A DNA stretch of 64,000 bases from Brevibacillus brevis (lineage in GTDB: Bacteria; Bacillota; Bacilli; Brevibacillales; Brevibacillaceae): positions 3,051,501 through 3,115,500 of the forward strand of contig NZ_CP134050.1 in the NCBI RefSeq assembly GCF_031583145.1, read 5' to 3'. A program made the position numbers and the translations under genes. This document shows, piece after piece, positions 25,727-33,508 of the stretch; the first letter of the stretch is position 1; every line of letters starts with the position of its first letter. Under the pieces are notes generated by a model, which worked only from the letters and a program-made list of their open reading frames with translations, made no database searches and was not told the origin of the DNA.

Positions 25727-26541
25727 GCCATGACGTAGAGAAGTCGATCGGCAAGAAAGAGCTGTGGAAAGTCTTCTTTCGTTCGCTAACCTTGCAGGGG
25801 TCCTGGAACTTCGAGCGAATGCAGGCGTTGGGATTTGCGTATTCCATGATCCCTGTGCTCAAAAAGCTGTACCGGACAAAAGAGGAAGTAGCCGCAGCGT
25901 TGAAGAGGCATCTCGAGTTTTTCAATACGGCTCCATGGATGGGAAGCTTTATCATGGGAGTCACGACAGCGATGGAGGAGCAAAACGCGAGGGAGAAGGA
26001 GTTCAACCCAGACTCCATCAACGCAGTGAAGGCGGGATTGATGGGGCCGCTGGCGGGGATCGGGGATACGTTTTTCTGGGGGACTTTCCGGGTCATTGCG
26101 GCCGCGATCGGAGCATCGCTGACGTCCAAGGGCAGTGCCGTCGGATTGTTGTTCTATATCTTTTTGTTTAATATTCCGCATTACTTTGTCAGGATCGCAG
26201 GAATCATGAAGGGCTATCAGGCAGGCATCAAATTCCTGAGCAATGCTTCGCAAAGCGGACTCACGCAGAAAATCACCAAGGGCGCATCCATCGTCGGGTT
26301 GATGGCCGTGGGCGCGATGACTGCCACGATGGTGGAATTCCACACACCGCTTGCATTTGAGTTCACCGGCAACAAAATCGAATTGCAGGGCGTACTGGAT
26401 AAAATCCTGCCGTCCCTGCTGCCGCTGCTCCTTACGCTGATTGTGTTCTATCTGCTGAACAAAAAACAGGTGAAAGTGATTTACCTCTTGCTGGGTCTGA
26501 TCACGTTCGGCGTAATCGGGAAAGTCGTTGGCTTCCTCTAA
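25723..26541 (+). CDS. PTS mannose-family EIID permease
   Basis: A 272-residue EIID: FRSLTLQGSWNFERMQ near the N-terminus and the conserved GLMGPLAGIGDTFFWGTFR (~105-123) are diagnostic, with membrane helices concentrated in the C-terminal half. It pairs with EIIC. It overlaps EIIC by four bases. Confidence 0.94.
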   Translation: MSHDVEKSIGKKELWKVFFRSLTLQGSWNFERMQALGFAYSMIPVLKKLYRTKEEVAAALKRHLEFFNTAPWMGSFIMGVTTAMEEQNAREKEFNPDSINAVKAGLMGPLAGIGDTFFWGTFRVIAAAIGASLTSKGSAVGLLFYIFLFNIPHYFVRIAGIMKGYQAGIKFLSNASQSGLTQKITKGASIVGLMAVGAMTATMVEFHTPLAFEFTGNKIELQGVLDKILPSLLPLLLTLIVFYLLNKKQVKVIYLLLGLITFGVIGKVVGFL

Positions 26542-26569
26542 TCAAACTTCGCACAAGGGAGAGTTGAAC

Positions 26570-27649
26570 ATGGCGATCGAGCTGTATGATTACATTGTAG
26601 AGCAACCGCTTGTACTCAAACGGATGTTGGAACATTCCAAACAGATGACAAAAGAGTTCACCGATATTTTTGCAAGCCAAACCGTATCCCGGATCATTTT
26701 GGCCGGTTCCGGATCCTCTTATAATGCAGCTTGCTCCGCGAAGTATTTTATGCAAAAGCTGCTGCAAATCCAAGTAGACGTCCAGACCGCCCATACATTC
26801 ACTTCGTATGAGAACATTCTGGACAAGGAAACTCTCGTGGTAGGGATCTCCCAAAGCGGAGAGAGTACCGCTGCGGTAAACAGCATCCGGAAGGCGAATG
26901 AGCAGGGATTGACCAGTTTGGGTGTCACAGCGGAAGAGGGCAGCTACATCACCGAGCATGCCTCCTGCAAAATGATTGTCCCGTCCGGGGAAGAAGAGGC
27001 GGGGGCGACGACGAAGGGGTATACGGCTACCGTATTGGCTTTCTATTTGGCGGCCTTGGAGACAGCCTACCGACTGAATCGCGTGGATGAACAGGAATAT
27101 CAGTCGTACCGCGACGGCATTGCAAAGACCATCGATTCCATTCCCGTGGCGATTCGAAAAGCGGACGAATGGTACGAAAAACATCGCAGCGAGCTCTTGA
27201 AGGCCAAAACTCTCATCGTTTCCGGCTACGGAAGCAATTATGGCACTGCACTGGAAGCAGGACTCAAATTTTTGGAGACATCGAGGTTCCCGGTCAGTGT
27301 GTATGAGTTGGAAGAATTCATGCACGGGCCGTACAATGCCATCGATGAGGACAGCTATATTTTCTTCCTCGTCCCGGAAGGAACCGGCAAGGAAAGGGCG
27401 CTGCGGCTGAATGAGTTTTTCTGCCGCAAAACCGAGCATTCCTTTATGGTCCTCAAGGACGACGGGAACCCCGATGACAAAAACATACGCATTCCTTTCC
27501 ATGAACACGCCGACTTCACTCCGCTCGAATACATCGTGCCTCTCCAGGTGCTGTTTTTCCGCCTGGCAAAGGATAAGGGCGTAGAGATGAGAACGGTACG
27601 CTATCCTGACTTCCATGGATACATGAACAGCAAGCGAAGATTTGAATAA
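26570..27649 (+). CDS. SIS-domain sugar-phosphate isomerase/deglycase
   Basis: A 359-residue protein with two SIS domains, like the isomerase half of GlmS. Domain 1 has ILAGSGSSYNAA (~45) and VVGISQSGESTAAV (~95); domain 2 has IVSGYGSNYGTALEAGLKFLE (residues ~222-242). There is no glutaminase domain, so it resembles AgaS, FrlB and GfrF, which deaminate or deglycate 6-phosphorylated amino- or glycated sugars. ATG 26570 follows AAGGGAGAG. Immediately downstream of the permease genes, it should act on the phosphorylated import product. The exact substrate is not readable from sequence. Confidence 0.87.
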   Translation: MAIELYDYIVEQPLVLKRMLEHSKQMTKEFTDIFASQTVSRIILAGSGSSYNAACSAKYFMQKLLQIQVDVQTAHTFTSYENILDKETLVVGISQSGESTAAVNSIRKANEQGLTSLGVTAEEGSYITEHASCKMIVPSGEEEAGATTKGYTATVLAFYLAALETAYRLNRVDEQEYQSYRDGIAKTIDSIPVAIRKADEWYEKHRSELLKAKTLIVSGYGSNYGTALEAGLKFLETSRFPVSVYELEEFMHGPYNAIDEDSYIFFLVPEGTGKERALRLNEFFCRKTEHSFMVLKDDGNPDDKNIRIPFHEHADFTPLEYIVPLQVLFFRLAKDKGVEMRTVRYPDFHGYMNSKRRFE

Positions 27650-27682
27650 CAGATCGAAAACCAGAGGATAGGAGTTTGAATG

Positions 27683-27943
27683 ATGATCGAGACAAAAGTC
27701 AAAGTGGTAAACGCCCTAGGATTGCATGCGCGACCGGCAGCTCAATTTGTAGAAAAAGCCAAAACCTATCGTTCTTCCATCACCATTCAAAAAGATGCCA
27801 CAAAAGTAAACGGAAAGAGCATTATTGGGATTATGGGGCTTGGGATTGAACAAGGAACGACCATTACTATCCTTGCTGCGGGGGAAGATGAACGATCAGC
27901 GTCCATGGAATTGAAGGAATTGATCGAATCGTTGGAGGACTGA
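27683..27943 (+). CDS. HPr-family phosphocarrier protein
   Basis: An 86-residue HPr with both regulatory sites: His15 in GLHARPAAQF (EI-dependent phosphorylation) and Ser46 in NGKSIIGIMGLG (HPr kinase site). With the second of two adjacent ATG codons as start, the numbering fits exactly. It is embedded in the sugar operon rather than a ptsHI locus, so it is probably a pathway-dedicated HPr paralogue that feeds EIIA and may contribute to catabolite control. Confidence 0.92.
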   Translation: MIETKVKVVNALGLHARPAAQFVEKAKTYRSSITIQKDATKVNGKSIIGIMGLGIEQGTTITILAAGEDERSASMELKELIESLED

Positions 27944-27957
27944 CGGAACGTTTCCGG

Positions 27958-27993
27958 GCAGCATAAAGCAGTGCTTAGAATGCTTATGCTGCT
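27958..27993 (+). other. Intercistronic hairpin between HPr and NanE genes
   Basis: Perfect arms GCAGCATAA / TTATGCTGC, with AGCA/TGCT inside the loop. It is followed by CTCTCTTG, not a T-run, so it is more likely an RNA-processing or stability element, or a weak attenuator, than a full terminator. Confidence 0.5.
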
Positions 27994-28028
27994 CTCTTGA
28001 ATTATCCGTGACAGGAGGGGAAGCGAAA

Positions 28029-28754
28029 GTGGAACAGCCAGTGATACCGCGAGGGCTTATTGTTTCTTGTCAAGCCGATCCGGGAGACCCTTTTTACGGT
28101 GCTGAAAACATCGCGAGAATGGCTTTGGCTGCCGAAGCGGGAGGAGCGGTCGGACTGCGTATCAATACGGTGGAGAACATTGTGAAGGTAAAGCAAACCG
28201 TTTCCATTCCGATCATCGGGATCCTGAAAAAAAGGTATGGCCACTCGGCCGCCTATATTACGCCAACGCTGAAAGAGGTGGAGGAGGTCATCGAAGCCGG
28301 TGCGGATATCGTGTGCATCGATGGCACCGCCTCGACGAAACCGGACGGAAAAACGACGGAGTCCTTTCTTCACGACATCAAGAAGCGCTTTCGGATACCG
28401 ATCATGACAGATGTCTCCAACGCCCAGGAAGGTGTAACTGCCTGGAGAGCGGGAGCGGATCTGATCGCGACCACGCTGGCAGGCTATGAAGCGTTTTTGA
28501 AAAACCCGGTGTACGATCCGACTGAAAATTTTAAAGAGCCGGATTTTGAAATCATCGCCAGTTTGGCTGAGCAGGTGGACATACCTGTGGTGGCCGAGGG
28601 AAGATTTTGGACGCCCGAGGACGTGGTCAAGGCCATGAATCTGGGGGCCCATGGGGTCGTGGTTGGCTCCGCGATTACCCGGCCGCAATTGATCACCAAA
28701 CGAATGGCGTTGGCCATCGACCGCTTCCTGGAACAATCCGGACGAATGGTCTGA
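28029..28754 (+). CDS. nanE: N-acylmannosamine-6-phosphate 2-epimerase-like protein
   Basis: A 241-residue TIM-barrel protein of the NanE family: RGLIVSCQADPGDPFY at the N-terminus, AGGAVGLRIN (~38), IIGILKKRY, DIVCIDGTA, IMTDVSNAQEG, and VVAEGRFWTPEDV with the phosphate-binding GAHGVVVGSAITRP. NanE interconverts ManNAc-6-P and GlcNAc-6-P. GTG 28029 is chosen because AGGAGGGG lies 9 bases upstream; this gives the usual family length. In this operon, which lacks sialic-acid genes, it may act on a related 2-amino-sugar phosphate. Confidence 0.9.
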   Translation: MEQPVIPRGLIVSCQADPGDPFYGAENIARMALAAEAGGAVGLRINTVENIVKVKQTVSIPIIGILKKRYGHSAAYITPTLKEVEEVIEAGADIVCIDGTASTKPDGKTTESFLHDIKKRFRIPIMTDVSNAQEGVTAWRAGADLIATTLAGYEAFLKNPVYDPTENFKEPDFEIIASLAEQVDIPVVAEGRFWTPEDVVKAMNLGAHGVVVGSAITRPQLITKRMALAIDRFLEQSGRMV

Positions 28755-28871
28755 TCCCATACACCGCCGAAGTCGATTGGCAGGATGTGAAAATCCAGTT
28801 TCATCATGGCAGTGATCGACAACGCACATCAGGCGACATCAACAGAGCGCTGGCCCGCCAAAACAAAACGA

Positions 28872-28898
28872 ACCGCGGGTGACTGACGCCCGCGGTTT
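28872..28898 (-). terminator. Terminator of the AhpD-like gene
   Basis: Perfect stem AACCGCGGG / CCCGCGGTT with a 9-nt loop. On the minus strand it is followed by CGTTTTGTTTTGG. It may also stop the convergent NanE transcript. Confidence 0.75.
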
Positions 28899-28914
28899 GA
28901 TCTGGTTCGACCTG

Positions 28915-29262
28915 TTATTGCATGGATTGTTTTCTCGATTCGATGACATCCTCGATCAGGATGGCTCCATGAGAAAACGTGCTTCCGCCGCCATATGCTC
29001 CTGCCACCGCTACGGTCTCCGCGATTTCTTTCTCCGTGGCACCTTCCTCCAGCGCTTGCTCCAAATGATACACCATACAATGCTCGTTTCCCGAAAAGAG
29101 CGATACGGCAATCGCCATCAGATGCTTGTTTTTCGATGAAATTTCCCCGGATTGAAAGCAGCGCGAAGTAAACTGATTGTACGCATCCAGAACATCAGGC
29201 ATCAGGTGGCCAAAGGATTCGAGTCCATTGCGGTATTGTTCTGCCAGGATGTGCTCAGACAT
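28915..29262 (-). CDS. Carboxymuconolactone decarboxylase (AhpD-like) family protein
   Basis: A 115-residue all-helical protein of the CMD/AhpD family: the order MPDVLDAYNQF, ISSKNKHLMAIAVSL, then HLEQALEEGATEKEIAETVAVA matches the family. The typical AhpD CxxC pair is replaced by GNEHCMVYH, retaining one Cys and a nearby His, so disulfide-reductase activity of the AhpD kind is doubtful. Convergent with the sugar operon and apparently monocistronic. Confidence 0.85.
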   Translation of the reverse strand: MSEHILAEQYRNGLESFGHLMPDVLDAYNQFTSRCFQSGEISSKNKHLMAIAVSLFSGNEHCMVYHLEQALEEGATEKEIAETVAVAGAYGGGSTFSHGAILIEDVIESRKQSMQ

Positions 29263-29319
29263 GTTCGTTCCCTCCTTATGTTTTTGCGTCCACCATATTC
29301 TGCATCCATCATTGGGAAA

Positions 29320-29490
29320 TCATACCTCTTGAAGCAGCCTCCGAACCACTGTTTGCATAATTCCTCCATTGCGGTAATACTCAATCTCTACAGCGTTGTC
29401 CAACCGTACGATCACCTCAAACTCGAACGAGCTTCCGTCTGTACAGGTAGCTTTTTTGGCACAGCCGCTGTCGGAGGTCGCGTTGAAATT
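29320..29490 (-). pseudogene. 3' relic of an aconitase gene
   Basis: The minus-strand frame ending at 29320 reads DGSSFEFEVIVRLDNAVEIE and then YYRNGGIMQTVVRRLLQ, closely resembling the C-terminus of AcnA/CitB aconitase (swivel domain). Upstream of about 29490 the homology stops and the frame becomes unrelated. Only ~55 codons survive, so this is a deletion remnant. Confidence 0.62.
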
Positions 29491-29554
29491 TACGCCAGCA
29501 GATGAATTTTCGCTGAAGATACTTGGGCTGTGTACCCTCATCGGACAGGCAGGA

Positions 29555-29650
29555 AAGTCCATCACCAAAACGCTGACCATGACCGTCATCGGCTTGCTGC
29601 TGGCTACCATCGGCATTGACTGTCTGCAGACCAGTGTACCGATTAGCGAT
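29555..29650 (+). pseudogene. Fragment of a TctA-type tricarboxylate transporter gene
   Basis: On the plus strand about 30 codons read SITKTLTMTVIGLLLATIGID, resembling the GLLLxTVGxD helix that recurs in TctA large subunits of tripartite tricarboxylate transporters. It has no start and is joined to the aconitase relic. The match is short, so the identification is tentative. Confidence 0.4.
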
Positions 29651-29742
29651 GAAGTGGCCTGCAGCCTAGAGAAGAGATAGACAGCCGCTTTCCAGAGCAG
29701 TCGTGGAAATGGATGCAAGAAGGCATAGAGGCGAGGAGTCTT

Positions 29743-29778
29743 AAAAAAACGCATCGAAGTCATTCTCGATGCGTTTTT
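29743..29778. terminator. Bidirectional terminator
   Basis: AAAAACGCATCGA / TCGATGCGTTTTT with an 8-nt loop. It lies downstream of the minus-strand small-protein cluster and would also stop plus-strand transcription through the relics. Confidence 0.85.
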
Positions 29779-29830
29779 CCACCCACATGAAAGCGATTCT
29801 TTTTTGTTGGATTCGATGGTTACCAGCTGA

Positions 29831-30172
29831 TTACTGGTGGAAGACGGAGTATCCAGCAGTCGGTTGATGGGGCTGAGCGATGCCAGGAAAGCTGCGGGAT
29901 GCGCTGCTTGCCATTTGATTGCAGAGGCTCGAGATTTGCTGCAATTGCTGCAAGGCGGTTTGGTGACCCTGAAGGGCGGTTTGAATGATGTGGGCAGCTT
30001 GACGCTCGCGTTGAGCCAGCTGCTCGAGCTGCTCCGCATTTCGTTGCTCTTGCTGCAGCAGCTGTTGGTATTTCACCGATGCTTGCTGGGTTTGTTGCAC
30101 GAGCTGATGGATGAGCTGTTCGCACTGTGCGAGCTGAGCGGAAAGAGATTGCGTATTCGAAAAGAGATTCAT
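29831..30172 (-). CDS. Hypothetical glutamine-rich coiled-coil protein
   Basis: A 113-residue protein, strongly Gln-rich (LIHQLVQQTQQ, YQQLLQQEQRN, ALQQLQQIS), with heptad-like hydrophobic spacing over residues ~8-85 that predicts one long coiled coil, and a disordered tail. The ATG 30172 has AGGAGG 10 bases upstream. Last of four co-oriented small genes. No family is recognised; such Gln-rich small proteins are common in the spore coat, but that is inference. Confidence 0.7.
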   Translation of the reverse strand: MNLFSNTQSLSAQLAQCEQLIHQLVQQTQQASVKYQQLLQQEQRNAEQLEQLAQRERQAAHIIQTALQGHQTALQQLQQISSLCNQMASSASRSFPGIAQPHQPTAGYSVFHQ

Positions 30173-30296
30173 ATCCTTAGAGTCCTCCTATTTCCACATA
30201 ATTTGACTGTGTTAGCTTGTTCCACTTACCATCCTGTTATTCTTGAAATGGTCGAAACAGGCAGCTTGCTGTACAGCATGGCAAGGACGTGATCGC

Positions 30297-30521
30297 TTAT
30301 GTTTCCGGATAACTTTCCCCATCCCCGTTAAAAAGCGCTCGTACTTTTCCATACTGCCTCGCCGGCAAATGGGGGAAGACAATCGCCAGCTGCCCTTGCC
30401 CGATCGGCAATCCTTCACTGGGATCCTCGATGACGTGGGGGATGCCCATTCTTTCCATTTCACGAGCGTATTCGAAAGCGTCGTCCCAAGATACCGGGTA
30501 ATAGATGGATTTGTTTTCCAA
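30297..30521 (-). CDS. Hypothetical 74-residue protein
   Basis: The start is TTG 30521, with AAGGAG 10 bases upstream. The sequence SWDDAFEYAREMERMGIPH followed by VIEDPSEGLPIGQGQLAIVF looks like a compact alpha/beta fold rather than a disordered peptide. No cysteine, signal peptide or membrane segment is present. Third gene of the small-protein cluster; function unknown. Confidence 0.68.
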   Translation of the reverse strand: MENKSIYYPVSWDDAFEYAREMERMGIPHVIEDPSEGLPIGQGQLAIVFPHLPARQYGKVRALFNGDGESYPET

Positions 30522-30564
30522 TGAACTCGTGCTCCTTATTGAATGATCAGGATCCGAACCGTTC

Positions 30565-30780
30565 TCACAGTCTACCGATATTTCTGCTTACTTCAAAGCC
30601 GCTTAGACTTTTCTTTTGGCCGACTTGATTCGCTTCATAGTTGGAAGGGATGCCGATATCCGGACCAAATTCATCGCTGGCTCCGGCTGGGCTCGACTGC
30701 TCCAGCGCCTCTACGTAATCCGTGCCTGCCTTGAAAATAGCGTTTGTATCCCTTTGTTTCTTGGTATCTTCTGAATTCAT
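30565..30780 (-). CDS. Hypothetical 71-residue hydrophilic protein
   Basis: ATG 30780 follows AAAGGAGG at 8-bp spacing. The product is acidic and polar (MNSEDTKKQRDTNAIFKAG at the start, ending LSGFEVSRNIGRL), with no membrane segment and no known motif. It lies between the other three small genes on the same strand, 36 bases after the 69-residue gene, which suggests co-transcription. Confidence 0.68.
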   Translation of the reverse strand: MNSEDTKKQRDTNAIFKAGTDYVEALEQSSPAGASDEFGPDIGIPSNYEANQVGQKKSLSGFEVSRNIGRL

Positions 30781-30816
30781 CACGCATTCCTCCTTTCCCA
30801 ATGTACCCGTTGGCAG

Positions 30817-31026
30817 TTATACCACGTCATTCTGGTTGGCAATCGGGTTGGAGCCACTTTGAGAGGCCGCTTGTGTCAGCGTTTGGAAGCTTTCGACGAC
30901 ACTGTTCATCCTTTTTATATCTTGCTTCAGCTGGTCTGGAGAGTTCACATGCTTTTTTATATCCGAGGCGATCCCCTCCATTTGATCGGCCAGCCGGTGC
31001 ACCAAACCCACATCGAATTGAGCCAT
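30817..31026 (-). CDS. Hypothetical 69-residue helical protein
   Basis: ATG 31026 is preceded by AAAGGGAGG. Mostly helical (HRLADQMEGIASDIKKHV, then LKQDIKRMNSVVESFQTL), with size and pattern loosely reminiscent of WXG100-like helical hairpins, although the WxG turn is absent. It ends in a polar tail. First gene of the four-gene cluster, so the promoter should be just upstream. Function unknown. Confidence 0.68.
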   Translation of the reverse strand: MAQFDVGLVHRLADQMEGIASDIKKHVNSPDQLKQDIKRMNSVVESFQTLTQAASQSGSNPIANQNDVV

Positions 31027-31143
31027 TCGAATTCCTCCCTTTCTTCCTCAGCTTGTTTGCATCCTTGCTTACTATGGATATTTGTGAGATAGGATCACCA
31101 TTTTGCTGGGAAGGTATGTATCCGGGGACAATTCCAGCAACCG

Positions 31144-31172
31144 AAAAGGCACCCTATGGAAACGGGTGCCTT
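31144..31172 (-). terminator. Terminator of the alpha/beta hydrolase gene
   Basis: GGCACCC / GGGTGCC stem with a 9-nt loop (31148-31170), followed on the minus strand by TTTTC. Confidence 0.75.
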
Positions 31173-31204
31173 CCTCTGATGAACTTCGCTTGGCTTTCTT
31201 TCGT

Positions 31205-32086
31205 TTATGTAAAAAAACTCAATACACGTTTATTTACGTATTCCGACTGTTCCATCGACAAAACATGGCCGGCATTTTTTACGATTTCTGCTTCAATACC
31301 GGGAACGAAAGTGGAAGCGCGATCCAAGGCAGATTGTGGGTCGTAAATGACTTCGTGCTCGCCAAGCAATAAGAGCATGGGGGCTTTTACTGATTGTAAT
31401 TCGTTGTCAGTGAACACATACGGGAATCCATCGGCTTTCGGTTTTGAGTGTCTTCGTTCATCCTGCCACATAACTCCTGCATGAAACTGCTTTGCAAAAT
31501 TTGCGTGCAGCACGTAACGATCTCCCATCATCCACTTTAAAAAATTGTCAACACCGTTTGGTTCAACAAGGCCAAGGGCGTATTTGTAGAAATTTTGATG
31601 AAAGGCTACAAATGTTTCCGCAGGACTAAGCAAAACTGCCTTTTCCACCCTTCCGGCCGCACGCAAAACAAAATTCATCACATGCAGCCCTCCAAGGGAG
31701 AGACCAACCATGTACGCCTTTTTGATCCCCAGATTGTCGAACACATCAAGAAGCCAATCGGCGTACCCCTTCCTCGTACCGTCTACATCCACAGGAATAC
31801 TTTTATTCTTATCACCGATGATATCAATGGCATAGGTCCGGTATTTGCCGCTCCAATCGGCGATATTTGGATACCACATGGTGGAACTGAACAATGCTCC
31901 ATGTAGCAATACGAGTGGGGGAGCATCCTTAGGTCCGCTCGCAATGATATGCGTTTGACCGAAACGGGTGGAAAGATAAAAGGCTTCGTAATCGACTGGC
32001 CAAAGAGCAAGGCTTTCTTCATAGGTTTGATAATAGGGAATGCCGCTGTCACTGCGTGATGGAATGATTGGTGGATGGTTAGACAT
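31205..32086 (-). CDS. Alpha/beta-fold hydrolase
   Basis: A 293-residue serine hydrolase: HGALFSS near residue 62 forms the oxyanion hole region, the nucleophile elbow is GLSLGG (Ser ~130), an acid is expected near EHEVIYDP, and the catalytic His is in KNAGHVLSMEQ near the C-terminus. It is cytoplasmic, with no signal peptide. The ATG follows AGGAGG. Substrate unknown; lipase, esterase or proline-iminopeptidase-like activities are all possible. Confidence 0.87.
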   Translation of the reverse strand: MSNHPPIIPSRSDSGIPYYQTYEESLALWPVDYEAFYLSTRFGQTHIIASGPKDAPPLVLLHGALFSSTMWYPNIADWSGKYRTYAIDIIGDKNKSIPVDVDGTRKGYADWLLDVFDNLGIKKAYMVGLSLGGLHVMNFVLRAAGRVEKAVLLSPAETFVAFHQNFYKYALGLVEPNGVDNFLKWMMGDRYVLHANFAKQFHAGVMWQDERRHSKPKADGFPYVFTDNELQSVKAPMLLLLGEHEVIYDPQSALDRASTFVPGIEAEIVKNAGHVLSMEQSEYVNKRVLSFFT

Positions 32087-32164
32087 AGGGATCTTCCTCC
32101 TAATCCTGTTGATAGTGATGTGTAAATGCGTGAGAAATCTGAAATTATAACAGGTTTAATAATC

Positions 32165-32192
32165 AGTATAATACAGTAATTTTGTTTGTCAA
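32165..32192 (-). promoter_or_regulatory. Sigma-A promoter of the hydrolase gene
   Basis: On the minus strand TTGACA (32192-32187), a 16-bp spacer and TATACT (32170-32165). Confidence 0.7.
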
Positions 32193-32387
32193 ACTATCCT
32201 TTAAAATAACGATTAATTAATTGCAACAGATTTATTGTATAAAATATAACAGCGTCACTCGCTGACGAAGACATCGATTTTCAAGACTGCCGGAACCGGA
32301 TCCATAAAGGGTAGGGCAGCAAGGAACGGATTGTTCCTACCCCCTGATATTCCATGAACTATTGGCGACAGAATCTCCGAAGCACAT

Positions 32388-32411
32388 AGAAAAAGCTCGC
32401 AACGAGGCGAG
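32388..32411 (-). terminator. Terminator of the WYL regulator gene
   Basis: GCTCGC / GCGAGC stem with a 6-nt loop, followed on the minus strand by TTTTTC. Confidence 0.8.
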
Positions 32412-32464
32412 CCTGCAGCGAATCCGCTTCCTTACACGGGCTTTCTTTTGTTTCTCGTGACTCG

Positions 32465-33418
32465 TCACGCGCCATCCGCTGCGTAATGGCGAATGAGCTC
32501 CTGGGCTTGCTTGCGAATGCGGTCCGCCATCTCGCGGGGCTCAATCACCTTGACGGCAGTTCCCAGCTGAAAAAAGTAGTCGGTAACGAAATCCCATTCC
32601 TCTTTGGCAATCACAGTCTCTACGTAGCCTTGCTCCGGATTGACCGTCACAATATGAGGTTCCAGCCAAGGCTGGCTGCGGCACTGCCGCAATCCTTCCC
32701 GAGTCAGCTCCACGTAGATGCGGACGGGCGTTTTTGGCGTTTGTGCCGTATAGCTGCCCAGCCAGTCAGGCAGAGAAACTTGTGGCGGGAACGATTTCAG
32801 CGTTCGTTCCATCGAGACAATCCGGTCTGTCCGAAACAAGCGGATTTCGCCATAGGCCTGATCATATGCTGGCATGTACCAGAAGCCATCGTAAGCGTAG
32901 ATGCCGACTGGAGCGACTTCTCTCACCGTATTTTCCGATTTCGACACGTACTCGATGGCAAGCAGTTCGTGGGCGATGGCGGCCTCAATGATCTCCTTCA
33001 AAAAAGGAGAGGGGACGCTTCTTTTTTGATTCCAAAAGGCAAGAACCGAATCAAGACGGTCCACTTTTCTTTTCACATCGTCGGGAAGGCTGGCGTACAG
33101 CTTTGCGAAGACGGAACCGATGTGGATGTCAAAGGGCAGCGATTGATAATAATTCAATGCCTGAAAAGCGAAGAAAACGGCAAACGCTTCCTCCTCGTCA
33201 AACATGATCGGCGGAAGTGTCCGGTTATTCAGTACCCGATAACCGCCGCCCCTGCCTGGTTCCGTATAGATCGGGACCCCCATTTCTCCGATGTCCGCAA
33301 GATACCGGTGCGCGGTCCGGACGGAAATTCCGAATTCATGTGCGACTTCTTGTGCGGTAAAGCTGCGTTTCGTATTGACATACAGAATCAAATCGAATAA
33401 AAGTTTGGCTTTGGACAT
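32465..33418 (-). CDS. YafY-type transcriptional regulator (HTH_11 + WYL), partner of the UvrA-like gene
   Basis: A 317-residue regulator homologous in layout to the one at 3251: N-terminal winged helix (FTAQEVAHEFGISVRTAHRYL, residues ~20-40), a WYL domain around GIYAYDGFWYMPAY (~178) and a C-terminal WCX region. ATG 33418 is preceded by AAGAGGGAAACTC; the much longer in-frame extension runs through the divergent gene and is spurious. It faces the UvrA-like gene across 90 bp that hold a perfect 13-bp palindrome, so it probably represses both genes until a ligand or DNA-damage signal appears. Confidence 0.87.
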   Translation of the reverse strand: MSKAKLLFDLILYVNTKRSFTAQEVAHEFGISVRTAHRYLADIGEMGVPIYTEPGRGGGYRVLNNRTLPPIMFDEEEAFAVFFAFQALNYYQSLPFDIHIGSVFAKLYASLPDDVKRKVDRLDSVLAFWNQKRSVPSPFLKEIIEAAIAHELLAIEYVSKSENTVREVAPVGIYAYDGFWYMPAYDQAYGEIRLFRTDRIVSMERTLKSFPPQVSLPDWLGSYTAQTPKTPVRIYVELTREGLRQCRSQPWLEPHIVTVNPEQGYVETVIAKEEWDFVTDYFFQLGTAVKVIEPREMADRIRKQAQELIRHYAADGA

Positions 33419-33432
33419 GAGTTTCCCTCTTC

Positions 33433-33475
33433 CGCTTAAAACATGACAGTTATTGACATGTTTTAAGCGTATACT
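33433..33475. promoter_or_regulatory. Perfect palindromic operator and promoter between WYL and UvrA-like genes
   Basis: CGCTTAAAACATG / CATGTTTTAAGCG, 13-bp arms separated by 11 bases (33433-33469). It overlaps a TTGACA (33453-33458) and abuts TATACT (33470-33475); their mutual spacing (11 bp) is wrong for one promoter, so the -35 used by the UvrA-like gene is probably a weaker hexamer further left. A repressor bound here would block both directions. Confidence 0.65.
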
Positions 33476-33508
33476 TTTTTTGGCGAAAAGCAAGAGGAGG
33501 AGAGGCCC

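Larger units (their letters stand above)
32087..32464. other. AT-rich intergenic region
   Basis: Holds the hydrolase promoter (32165-32192), a weak inverted repeat with GGTAGG arms near 32308-32340, and the terminator of the WYL gene at 32388-32411. No coding signal is seen; the stretch 32100-32260 is markedly AT-rich compared with its surroundings. Confidence 0.6.
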
